Source: Colletes latitarsis (taxonomy: Eukaryota; Arthropoda; Insecta; Hymenoptera; Colletidae). From it: a stretch of DNA of 64,000 bases. The notes under the pieces are model-generated. The model was given only the letters and a program-made list of their open reading frames with translations. It searched no databases and was not told where the DNA came from. The stretch spans positions 21,515,501 to 21,579,500 of the forward strand of contig NC_135137.1 of the NCBI RefSeq assembly GCF_051014445.1, in the 5' to 3' direction. Positions 1 through 12,500 of this stretch are shown in pieces. Positions within the stretch are counted from its first letter, which is position 1, and every line of letters begins with the position of its first letter. Both the position numbers and the translations under genes were made by a program.

Positions 1-85
1 TTACTACGTGATTCAAACCAGAAAAAAACTAGGATCTGGCCAACATGTATGCGTAGAAGGCAAAATCATAAGCCAGATGGGGGCA

Positions 86-112
86 TAACCCAGACCTAAC
101 CCAGACCTAACC
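86..112 (-). repeat. telomere-like 11-bp subrepeat box (representative)
   Basis: In this monomer the unit TAACCCAGACC is repeated twice and followed by TAACC, just before CCGGTGTTA. Read on the minus strand it gives TTAGG words spaced by TCTGGG. TTAGG is the ancestral arthropod telomere repeat, which Diptera have lost. The same box appears in nearly every monomer of the window. Some monomers have lost one 11-bp unit, which shows the box is itself a small tandem repeat that slips. That it derives from real telomere repeats is an inference. Confidence 0.7.
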
Positions 113-162
113 GGTGTTATCCTCTAAAGTATTGATCGAAACCAGGTTTAATTGAGTGTTTC

Positions 163-178
163 AATGTGGTACCACATT
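163..178. repeat. perfect 16-bp palindrome in monomer (representative)
   Basis: AATGTGGTACCACATT is its own reverse complement and contains a KpnI site (GGTACC). Most A-flavour monomers retain at least the 12-bp core TGTGGTACCACA; B-flavour monomers carry TGTGGTTCCACA, which breaks the centre. A conserved dyad once per 176 bp is a plausible binding site for a dimeric protein or a cruciform point. No protein is assigned. Confidence 0.8.
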
Positions 179-344
179 ACTACGTGATTCAAACCAGAGA
201 AAACCAAGGATCTGGCCAACAAGTATGCCAAGAAGGCAAAATCATGAGCCAGATGCGGGCATAACCCAGACCTAACCCAGACCTAACCGGTGTTATCCTC
301 TAAAATATTGATCGAAGCCTAGTTTAATGGACTGTTTCAGTGTG

Positions 345-1288
345 GTACCACATTATTACGTGATTCAAACCAGAGAAAACCAAGGATCTGGCCAACAAGT
401 ATGCGGAAAAGGCAAAATCATGAGCCAGATGCGGGCATAACCCAGACCTAACCCAGATCTAACCGGTGTTACCCCGTAAAATATTGATCGAAACCTAGTT
501 AAATGGACTGCTTCAGTGTGGTACCACATTATTACGTGATTCAAACCTGAGAAAACCAAGGATCTGGCCAACAAGTATGCGAAGAAGGCAAAATCATGAG
601 TCAGATGCGGGCATAAGCCAGACCTAACACAGACCTTACCGGTGTTCCCAACTAAAATACTGACCGAATCCCGGTTTAATTGACTGTTTCACTGTGGTAC
701 CACATTATTACGTGATTCAAACCAGAGAAAACCAAGGATCTGGCCAACAAGTATGCGGAAAAGGCAAAATCATGAGCCAGATGCGGGCATAACCCAGACC
801 TAACCCAGATCTAACCGGTGTTACCCCGTAAAATATTGATCGAAACCTAGTTAAATGGACTGCTTCAGTGTGGTACCACATTATTACGTGATTCAAACCT
901 GAGAAAACCAAGGATCTGGCCAACAAGTATGCGAAGAAGGCAAAATCATGAGTCAGATGCGGGCATAAGCCAGACCTAACACAGACCTTACCGGTGTTCC
1001 CAACTAAAATACTGACCGAATCCCGGTTTAATTGACTGTTTCACTGTGGTACCACATTATTACGTGATTCAAACCAGAGAAAACCAAGGATCTGGCCAAC
1101 AAGTATGCGGAAAAGGCAAAATCATGAGCCAGATGCGGGCATAACCCAGACCTAACCCAGATCTAACCGGTGTTACCCCGTAAAATATTGATCGAAACCT
1201 AGTTAAATGGACTGCTTCAGTGTGGTACCACATTATTACGTGATTCAAACCTGAGAAAACCAAGGATCTGGCCAACAAGTATGCGAAG
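345..1288. repeat. 352-bp dimer higher-order repeat, about 2.7 copies
   Basis: A two-monomer unit of 352 bp is repeated near-identically, with copies starting near 345, 697 and 1049; the third breaks off near 1288 where gcgaagaagg becomes gcgaagatgg. The first two copies share a private change, atcccggttta, where related copies elsewhere (for example near 6125) have atccaggttta. That marks a very recent local duplication. The related block at 5457-7059 has only one dimer here, so this run is an expansion of 704 bp. Confidence 0.9.
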
Positions 1289-3014
1289 ATGGCAAAATCA
1301 TGAGCGAGATGCGGGCATAACCCAGACTTAACCCAGACCTAACCGGTGTTCTCTTCTAAAATATTGATCGAAACCAGGTTTAATTGAGTGTTTCGCTGTG
1401 GTACCACATTGCTACGTGATTCAATACAGAGAAAACCAAGGATCTGGCCAACAAGTATGCGGAAAAGGCAAAATCATGAGCCCGATGCGGGCATAACCCA
1501 GACCTAAGCCAGACCTAACCGGTGTTATCCACTATAATATTGATCGAAACCAGGTTTAATTGATTGTTTCATTGTGGTACCACATTACTACGTGATTCAA
1601 ACCAGAGAAAACCATGGATCTGGCCAACAAGTATGCGGAAAAGGCAAAATCATGAGCCCGATGCGGGCATAACCCAGATCTAAGCCAGACCAAACCGGTG
1701 TTATCCTCTAAAATGTGGATCGAAACCAGGTTTAATTGACTGTTTCTGTGTGGTACCACATTACTACGTGATTCAAACCAGAGGAAACCAAGGATCTGGC
1801 CAACAAGTATGCCAAGAAGGCAAAATCATGAGCCAGATGCAGACATAACCCAGACCTAACCCAGACCTAACCGATGTTACCGACTAAAATACTGACCGAA
1901 TCCGAGTTTAATCGACTGTAACTGTTGGGTACCACGTTACTACGTGATTCAAACCCGACAAAACACAGGATCTGGCCGACAAGTATGCGAAGAAGGCAAA
2001 ATCATGAGCCAGATGCGGGCATAACCGAGACCTAACCCAGACCTAACCGGTGTTATCCACTAAAATATTGATCGAAACCAGGTTTAATTGACTGTTTCGC
2101 TGTGGTACCACATTGCTACGTGATTCAAAACAGAGAAAACCAAGGATCTGGCCAACAAGTATGCGGAAAAGGCAAAATCATGAGCCCGATGCGGGCATAA
2201 CCCAGACCTAAGCCAGACCTAACCGGTGTTATCCACTATAATATTGATCGAAACCAGGTTTAATTGATTGTTTCAATGTGGTACCACATTACTACGTGAT
2301 TCAAACCCGAAAAAACCCAGGATCTGGCCAACATGTATGCGCAGAAGGCAAAATCATGAGCCAGATGGGGGCATAACCCAGACCTAACCCAGACCTAACC
2401 GGTGTTATGCTCTAAAATATTGATCGAAACCTAGTTTAATGGACTGTTTCAGTGTGGATCCACATTATTACGTGATTCAAACACGAAAAAACGCAGGATC
2501 TGTCCAACAAGTATGCGAAGAAGGTAAAATCATGAGCCAGATGCGGGCATTTCCCAGGTCTAACCCAGACCTAACCAGTGTCACCGACTAAGATACTGAC
2601 CGAATCCACGTATAATTGACTGTTACTGTGTGGTTCCACATTACTATGTGATTCAAACCCGAAAAAACCCAGGATCTGGCCAACAAGTATGCGAAGAAGG
2701 CAAAATCATGAGCCAGATGCTGGCATTTCCCAGGCTTAACCCAGACCTAACCGGTGTTATCCTCTAAAATATTGATCGAAACCAGGTTTAATTGACTGTT
2801 TCAATGTGGTACCACATTACTACGTGATTCAAACCCGAAAGAACCCAGGATCTGGCCAACAAGTTTGCGAAGAAGGCAAAATCATGAGTCAGATTCGGGC
2901 ATAAGCCAGACCTAACACAGACCTTACCGGTGTTACCAACTAAAATACTGACCGAATCCAGGTTTAATTGACTGTTTCACTGTGGTACCACATTATTACG
3001 TGATTCAAACCATA

Positions 3015-6000
3015 GAAAACCAAGGATCTGGCCAACAAGTATGCGAAGAAGGCAAAATCATGAGCGAGATGCGGGCATAACCCAGACCTAACCCAGACCT
3101 AACCGGTGTTATCCTCTAAAATATTGATCGAAACCAGGTTTAATTGACTGTTTCAGTGTGGTACCACATTACTACGTGATTCAAACCTGAGAAAACCAAG
3201 GATCTGGCCTACAAGAATGCGAAGAAGGCAAAATCATGAGCCAGATGCTGGCATTTCCCAGGCTTAACCCAGACCTAACCGGTGTTATCCTCTAAAATAT
3301 TGATCGAAACCAGGTTTAATTGACTGTTTCAATGTGGTACCACATTACTACGTGATTCAAACCCGAAAGAACCCAGGATCTGGCCAACAAGTTTGCGAAG
3401 AAAGCAAAATCATGAGTCAGATTCGGGCATAAGCCAGACCTAACACAGACCTTACCGGTGTTACCAACTAAAATACTGACCGAATCCAGGTTTAATTGAC
3501 TGTTTCACTGTGGTATCACATTATTACGTGATTCAAACCAGCGAAAACCAAGGATCTGGCCAACAAGTATGCGAAGCAGGCAAAATCATGAGCGAGATGC
3601 GGGCATAACCCAGACCTATCCCTGACCTAACCGGTGTTATCCTCTAAAATATTGATCGAAACCAGGTTTAATTGACTGTTTCAGTGTGGTACCACATTAC
3701 TACGTGATTCAAACCACAGAAAACCAAGGATCTGGCCTACAAGAATGCGAAGAAGGCAAAATCATGAGCCAGATGCGGGCATAACCCAGACGTAACCCAG
3801 ACCTAACCGGTGTTATCCTCTAAAATATTGATCGAAACCAAGTTTATTGGACTGTTTCAGTGTGGTACCACATTATTACGTGATTCAAACCCGGAAAACG
3901 CAGGATCTGTCCAACAAGTATGCGAAGAAGGTAAAATCATGAGCCAGATGCGGGCATAACCCAGACCTAACCCAGACCTAACCGGTGTTATCCTCTAAAA
4001 TACTGACCGAATCCAGGTAAAATTGACTGTTACTGTGTGGTTCCACATTACTGTGTGATTCAAACCCGAAAAAACCCAGGATCTGGCCAACATGTATGCG
4101 CAGAAGGCAAAATTATGAGCCAGATGGGTGGCATAACCCAGACCTAACCCAGACCTAACCGGTGTTATCCTCTAAAATATTGATCGAAACCTAGTTTAAT
4201 GGACTGTTTCAGTGTGGATCCACATTATTACGTGATTCAAACACGAAAAAACGCAGGATCTGTCCAACAAGTATGCGAAGAAGGTAAAATCATCAGCCAG
4301 ATACGGGCATTTCCCAGGCCTAACCCAGACCTAACCGGTGTCACCGACTAAAATACTGACCGAATCCACGTATAATTGACTGTTACTGTGTGGTTCCATA
4401 TTACTATGTGATTCAAACCCGAAAAAACCCAGGATCTGGTCAACAAGTATGCGAAGAAGGCAAAATCATGAGCCAGGTGCTGGCATTTCCCAGGCTTAAC
4501 CCAGACCTAACCGGTGTTATCCTCTAAAATACTGACCGAATCCAGGTTTAATTGACTGTTTCACTGTGGTACCACATTATTACGTGATTCAAACCAGAGA
4601 AAACCAAGGATCTGGCCAACAAGTATGCGAAGAAGGCAAAATCATGAGCGAGATGCGGGCATAACCCAGACCTAACCCAGACCTAACCGGTGTTATCCTC
4701 TAAAATATTGATCGAAACCAGGTTTAATTGACTGTTTCAGTGTGGTACCACATTACTACGTGATTCAAACCAGAGAAAACCAAGGATCTGGCCTACAAGA
4801 ATGCGAAGAAGGCAAAATCATGAGCCAGATGCGGGCATAACCCAGACGTAACCCAGACCTAACCGGTGTTATCCTCTAAAATATTGATCGAAACCAAGTT
4901 TAATGGACTGCTTCAGTGTGGTACCACATTATTACGTGATTCAAACCCGGAAAAACGCAGGATCTGTCCAACAAGTATGCGAAGAAGGTAAAATCATGAG
5001 CCAGATGCGGGCATTTCCCAGGCCTAACCCAGACCTAACCGGTGTTACCGACTAAAATACTGACCGAATCCAGGTATAATTGGCTGTTAGTGTGTGGTTC
5101 CACATTACTACGAGATTCAAACCAGAGAAAACCAAGGCTCTGGCAAACAAGAATGCGGACAAGGGTAAATCATGAGCCAGATGCAAACATAACCCATACC
5201 TAACCCACACCTAACCGGTGTTATCCTCTAAAATATTGATCGTAACCATGTTTAATTGTCTGTTTCAGTCTGGTACCACATTACTACGTGATTCAAACCA
5301 GAGAAAACCAAGGTTCTGGCCAACAGGAATGCGGAAAAGGCAAAATCATGAGCCAGATGTGGACATAACCCATACCTAACCCAGACCTAACCGGTTTTAT
5401 CCTCTAAAATGTCGATCGAAACCAGGTTTAATTGACTGTTTCGATGTGGTACCAAATTACTACGTGATTCAAACCAGAAAAAAACTAGGATCTGGCCAAC
5501 ATGTATGCGTAGAAGGCAAAATCATAAGCCAGATGGGGGCATAACCCAGACCTAACCCAGACCTAACCGGTGTTATCCTCTAAAGTATTGATCGAAACCA
5601 GGTTTAATTAAGTGTTTCAATGTGGTACCACATTACTACGTGATTCAAACCAGAGAAAACCAAGGATCTGGCCAACAAGTATGCCAAGAAGGCAAAATCA
5701 TGAGCCAGATGCGGGCATAACCCAGACCTAACCCAGACCTAACCGGTGTTATCCTCTAAAATATTGATCGAAGCCTAGTTTAATGGACTGTTTCAGTGTG
5801 GTACCACATTATTACGTGATTCAAACCAGAGAAAACCAAGGATCTGGCCAACAAGTATGCGGAAAAGGCAAAATCATGAGCCAGATGCGGGCATAACCCA
5901 GACCTAACCCAGATCTAACCGGTGTTACCCCGTAAAATATTGATCGAAACCTAGTTAAATGGACTGCTTCAGTGTGGTACCACATTATTACGTGATTCAA

Positions 6001-9000
6001 ACCTGAGAAAACCAAGGATCTGGCCAACAAGTATGCGAAGAAGGCAAAATCATGAGTCAGATGCGGGCATAAGCCAGACCTAACACAGACCTTACCGGTG
6101 TTCCCAACTAAAATACTGACCGAATCCAGGTTTAATTGACTGTTTCACTGTGGTACCACATTATTACGTGATTCAAACCAGAGAAAACCAAGGATCTGGC
6201 CAACAAGTATGCGGAAAAGGCAAAATCATGAGCCCGATGCGGGCATAACCCAGACCTAAGCCAGACCTAACCGGTGTTATCCACTATAATATTGATCGAA
6301 ACCAGGTTTAATTGATTGTTTCATTGTGGTACCACATTACTACGTGATTCAAACCAGAGAAAACCATGGATCTGGCCAACAAGTATGCGGAAAAGGCAAA
6401 ATCATGAGCCCGATGCGGGCATAACCCAGATCTAAGCCAGACCAAACCGGTGTTATCCTCTAAAATGTGGATCGAAACCAGGTTTAATTGACTGTTTCTG
6501 TGTGGTACCACATTACTACGTGATTCAAACCAGAGGAAACCAAGGATCTGGCCAACAAGTATGCCAAGAAGGCAAAATCATGAGCCAGATGCAGACATAA
6601 CCCAGACCTAACCCAGACCTAACCGGTGTTACCGACTAAAATACTGACCGAATCCGAGTTTAATCGACTGTAACTGTTGGGTACCACGTTACTACGTGAT
6701 TCAAACCCGACAAAACACAGGATCTGGCCGACAAGTATGCGAAGAAGGCAAAATCATGAGCCAGATGCGGGCATAACCGAGACCTAACCCAGACCTAACC
6801 GGTGTTATCCACTAAAATATTGATCGAAACCAGGTTTAATTGACTGTTTCGCTGTGGTACCACATTGCTACGTGATTCAAAACAGAGAAAACCAAGGATC
6901 TGGCCAACAAGTATGCGGAAAAGGCAAAATCATGAGCCCGATGCGGGCATAACCCAGACCTAAGCCAGACCTAACCGGTGTTATCCACTATAATATTGAT
7001 CGAAACCAGGTTTAATTGATTGTTTCATTGTGGTACCACATTACTACGTGATTCAAACCAGAGAAAACCATGGATCTGGCCAACAAGTATGCGGAAAAGG
7101 CAAAATCATGAGCCCGACGCGGGCATAACCCAGATCTAAGCCAGACCTAACCGGTGTTATCCTCTAAAATGTGGATCGAAACCAGGTTTAATTGACTGTT
7201 TCGCTGTGGTACCGCATTACTACGTGATTCAAAACAGAGAAAACCAACGATCTGGCCAACAAGTATGCGGAAAAGGCAAAATCATGAGCCCGATGCGGGC
7301 ATAACCCAGACCTAATCCAGAGCTAACCGGTGTTATCCTCTAAAATATTGATCGAAACCAGGTTTAATTGACTGTTTCAGTGTGGTACCACATTACTACG
7401 TGATTCAAACCAGAGAAAACCAAGGATCTGGCCTACAAGAATGCGAAGAAGGCAAAATCATGAGCCAGATGCGGGCATAACCCAGATGTAACCCAGACCT
7501 AACCGGTGTTATCCTCTAAAATATTGATCGAAACCAAGTTTAATGGACTGCTTCAGTGTGGTACCACATTATTACGTGATTCAAACCCGGAAAAACGCAG
7601 GATCTGTCCAACAAGTATGCGAAGAAGGTAAAATCATGAGCCAGATGCGGGCATTTCCCAGGCCTAACCCAGACCTAACCGGTGTTACCGACTAAAATAC
7701 TGACCGAATCCAGGTATAATTGGCTGTTAGTGTGTGGTTCCACATTACTACGAGATTCAAACCAGAGAAAACCAAGGCTCTGGCAAACAAGAATGCGGAC
7801 AAGGGTAAATCATGAGCCAGATGCAAACATAACCCATACCTAACCCACACCTAACCGGTGTTATCCTCTAAAATATTGATCGTAACCATGTTTAATTGTC
7901 TGTTTCAGTCTGGTACCACATTACTACATGATTCAAACCAGAGAAAACCAAGGATCTGGCCAACAAATATGCGGAAAAGGCAAAATCATGAGCCAGATGC
8001 GGGCATAACCCAGACCTAACCCAGATCTAACCGGTGTTACCCCGTAAAATATTGATCGAAACCTAGTTAAATGGACTGCTTCAGTGTGGTACCACATTAT
8101 TACGTGATTCAAACCTGAGAAAACCAAGGATCTGGCCAACAAGTATGCGAAGAAGGCAAAATCATGAGTCAGATGCGGGCATAAGCCAGACCTAACACAG
8201 ACCTTACCGGTGTTCCCAACTAAAATACTGACCGAATCCAGGTTTAGTTGACTGTTTCACTGTGGTACCACATTATTACGTGATTCAAACCAGAGAAAAC
8301 CAAGGATCTGGCCAACAAGTATGCGGAAAAGGCAAAATCATGAGCCAGATGCGGGCATAACCCAGACCTAACCCAGACCTAACCGGTGTTATCCTCTAAA
8401 GTATTGATCGAAACCAGGTTTAATTGAGTGTTTCAATGTGGTACCACATTACTACGTGATTCAAACCAGAGAAAACCAAGGATCTGGCCAACAAGTATGC
8501 CAAGAAGGCAAAATCATGAGCCAGATGCGGGCATAACCCAGACCTAACCCAGACCTAACCGGTGTTATCCTCTAAAATATTGATCGAAGCCTAGTTTAAT
8601 GGACTGTTTCAGTGTGGTACCACATTATTACGTGATTCAAACCAGAGAAAACCAAGGATCTGGCTAACAAATATGCGGAAAAGGCAAAATCATGAGCCAG
8701 ATGCGGGCATAACCCAGACCTAACCCAGATCTAACCGGTGTTACCCCGTAAAATATTGATCGAAACCTAGTTAAATGGACTGCTTCAGTGTGGTACCACA
8801 TTATTACGTGATTCAAACCTGAGAAAACCAAGGATCTGGCCAACAAGTATGCGAAGAAGGCAAAATCATGAGTCAGATGCGGGCATAAGCCAGACCTAAC
8901 ACAGACCTTACCGGTGTTCCCAACTAAAATACTGACCGAATCCAGGTTTAGTTGACTGTTTCACTGTGGTACCACATTATTACGTGATTCAAACCAGAGA

Positions 9001-9526
9001 AAACCAAGGATCTGGCCAACAAGTATGCGGAAAAGGCAAAATCATGAGCCAGATGCGGGCATAACCCAGACCTAACCCAGATCTAACCGGTGTTACCCCG
9101 TAAAATATTGATCGAAACCTAGTTAAATGGACTGCTTCAGTGTGGTACCACATTATTACGTGATTCAAACCTGAGAAAACCAAGGATCTGGCCAACAAGT
9201 ATGCGAAGATGGCAAAATCATGAGCGAGATGCGGGCATAACCCAGACTTAACCCAGACCTAACCGGTGTTATCTTCTAAAATATTGATCGAAACCAGGTT
9301 TAATTGACTGTTTCGCTGTGGTACCACATTGCTATGTGATTCAAAACAGAGAAAACCAAGGATCTGGCCAACAAGTATGCGGAAAAGGCAAAATCATGAG
9401 CCCGATGCGGGCATAACCCAGATCTAAGCCAGACCTAACCGGTGTTATCCTCTAAAGTATTGATCGAAACCAGGTTTAATTGAGTGTTTCAATGTGGTAC
9501 CACATTACTACGTGATTCAAACCTGA
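3015..9526. repeat. 6,512-bp higher-order block, copy 1
   Basis: This is the first copy of a 37-monomer block (37 x 176 = 6,512). It matches 9527-16038 almost base for base. Shared private variants include gaagaaagc (near 3400 and 9912), aattaagtgtttc (near 5607 and 12119), cctatccctgacc (near 3615 and 10127) and a poorly conserved monomer with aagggtaaatcatg (near 5160 and 11672). Similarity starts just after the caaaccatagaaaacc / caaacctgagaaaacc difference at about 3010/9522. The near identity implies a recent unequal exchange or block amplification. Confidence 0.9.
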
Positions 9527-12500
9527 GAAAACCAAGGATCTGGCCAACAAGTATGCGAAGAAGGCAAAATCATGAGCGAGATGCGGGCATAACCCAGACC
9601 TAACCCAGACCTAACCGGTGTTATCCTCTAAAATATTGATCGAAACCAGGTTTAATTGACTGTTTCAGTGTGGTACCACATTACTACGTGATTCAAACCT
9701 GAGAAAACCAAGGATCTGGCCTACAAGAATGCGAAGAAGGCAAAATCATGAGCCAGATGCTGGCATTTCCCAGGCTTAACCCAGACCTAACCGGTGTTAT
9801 CCTCTAAAATATTGATCGAAACCAGGTTTAATTGACTGTTTCAATGTGGTACCACATTACTACGTGATTCAAACCCGAAAGAACCCAGGATCTGGCCAAC
9901 AAGTTTGCGAAGAAAGCAAAATCATGAGTCAGATTCGGGCATAAGCCAGACCTAACACAGACCTTACCGGTGTTACCAACTAAAATACTGACCGAATCCA
10001 GGTTTAATTGACTGTTTCACTGTGGTATCACATTATTACGTGATTCAAACCAGCGAAAACCAAGGATCTGGCCAACAAGTATGCGAAGCAGGCAAAATCA
10101 TGAGCGAGATGCGGGCATAACCCAGACCTATCCCTGACCTAACCGGTGTTATCCTCTAAAATATTGATCGAAACCAGGTTTAATTGACTGTTTCAGTGTG
10201 GTACCACATTACTACGTGATTCAAACCACAGAAAACCAAGGATCTGGCCTACAAGAATGCGAAGAAGGCAAAATCATGAGCCAGATGCGGGCATAACCCA
10301 GACGTAACCCAGACCTAACCGGTGTTATCCTCTAAAATATTGATCGAAACCAAGTTTATTGGACTGTTTCAGTGTGGTACCACATTATTACGTGATTCAA
10401 ACCCGGAAAACGCAGGATCTGTCCAACAAGTATGCGAAGAAGGTAAAATCATGAGCCAGATGCGGGCATAACCCAGACCTAACCCAGACCTAACCGGTGT
10501 TATCCTCTAAAATACTGACCGAATCCAGGTAAAATTGACTGTTACTGTGTGGTTCCACATTACTGTGTGATTCAAACCCGAAAAAACCCAGGATCTGGCC
10601 AACATGTATGCGCAGAAGGCAAAATTATGAGCCAGATGGGTGGCATAACCCAGACCTAACCCAGACCTAACCGGTGTTATCCTCTAAAATATTGATCGAA
10701 ACCTAGTTTAATGGACTGTTTCAGTGTGGATCCACATTATTACGTGATTCAAACACGAAAAAACGCAGGATCTGTCCAACAAGTATGCGAAGAAGGTAAA
10801 ATCATCAGCCAGATACGGGCATTTCCCAGGCCTAACCCAGACCTAACCGGTGTCACCGACTAAAATACTGACCGAATCCACGTATAATTGACTGTTACTG
10901 TGTGGTTCCATATTACTATGTGATTCAAACCCGAAAAAACCCAGGATCTGGTCAACAAGTATGCGAAGAAGGCAAAATCATGAGCCAGGTGCTGGCATTT
11001 CCCAGGCTTAACCCAGACCTAACCGGTGTTATCCTCTAAAATACTGACCGAATCCAGGTTTAATTGACTGTTTCACTGTGGTACCACATTATTACGTGAT
11101 TCAAACCAGAGAAAACCAAGGATCTGGCCAACAAGTATGCGAAGAAGGCAAAATCATGAGCGAGATGCGGGCATAACCCAGACCTAACCCAGACCTAACC
11201 GGTGTTATCCTCTAAAATATTGATCGAAACCAGGTTTAATTGACTGTTTCAGTGTGGTACCACATTACTACGTGATTCAAACCAGAGAAAACCAAGGATC
11301 TGGCCTACAAGAATGCGAAGAAGGCAAAATCATGAGCCAGATGCGGGCATAACCCAGACGTAACCCAGACCTAACCGGTGTTATCCTCTAAAATATTGAT
11401 CGAAACCAAGTTTAATGGACTGCTTCAGTGTGGTACCACATTATTACGTGATTCAAACCCGGAAAAACGCAGGATCTGTCCAACAAGTATGCGAAGAAGG
11501 TAAAATCATGAGCCAGATGCGGGCATTTCCCAGGCCTAACCCAGACCTAACCGGTGTTACCGACTAAAATACTGACCGAATCCAGGTATAATTGGCTGTT
11601 AGTGTGTGGTTCCACATTACTACGAGATTCAAACCAGAGAAAACCAAGGCTCTGGCAAACAAGAATGCGGACAAGGGTAAATCATGAGCCAGATGCAAAC
11701 ATAACCCATACCTAACCCACACCTAACCGGTGTTATCCTCTAAAATATTGATCGTAACCATGTTTAATTGTCTGTTTCAGTCTGGTACCACATTACTACG
11801 TGATTCAAACCAGAGAAAACCAAGGTTCTGGCCAACAGGAATGCGGAAAAGGCAAAATCATGAGCCAGATGTGGACATAACCCATACCTAACCCAGACCT
11901 AACCGGTTTTATCCTCTAAAATGTCGATCGAAACCAGGTTTAATTGACTGTTTCGATGTGGTACCAAATTACTACGTGATTCAAACCAGAAAAAAACTAG
12001 GATCTGGCCAACATGTATGCGTAGAAGGCAAAATCATAAGCCAGATGGGGGCATAACCCAGACCTAACCCAGACCTAACCGGTGTTATCCTCTAAAGTAT
12101 TGATCGAAACCAGGTTTAATTAAGTGTTTCAATGTGGTACCACATTACTACGTGATTCAAACCAGAGAAAACCAAGGATCTGGCCAACAAGTATGCCAAG
12201 AAGGCAAAATCATGAGCCAGATGCGGGCATAACCCAGACCTAACCCAGACCTAACCGGTGTTATCCTCTAAAATATTGATCGAAGCCTAGTTTAATGGAC
12301 TGTTTCAGTGTGGTACCACATTATTACGTGATTCAAACCAGAGAAAACCAAGGATCTGGCCAACAAGTATGCGGAAAAGGCAAAATCATGAGCCAGATGC
12401 GGGCATAACCCAGACCTAACCCAGATCTAACCGGTGTTACCCCGTAAAATATTGATCGAAACCTAGTTAAATGGACTGCTTCAGTGTGGTACCACATTAT

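Larger units (their letters stand above)
1..2307. repeat. block related to 5457-7059
   Basis: The first ~560 bp match 5457 onward at an offset of 5,456 bp (31 monomers). After the dimer expansion the offset falls to 4,752 bp (27 monomers), and similarity continues to about 2307. Shared private variants include atgtatgcgtagaagg, atcataagccagatggggg and the odd monomer with ctgttgggtaccacg (1921 and 6673). The difference between the two copies is exactly two 352-bp dimers. Confidence 0.85.
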
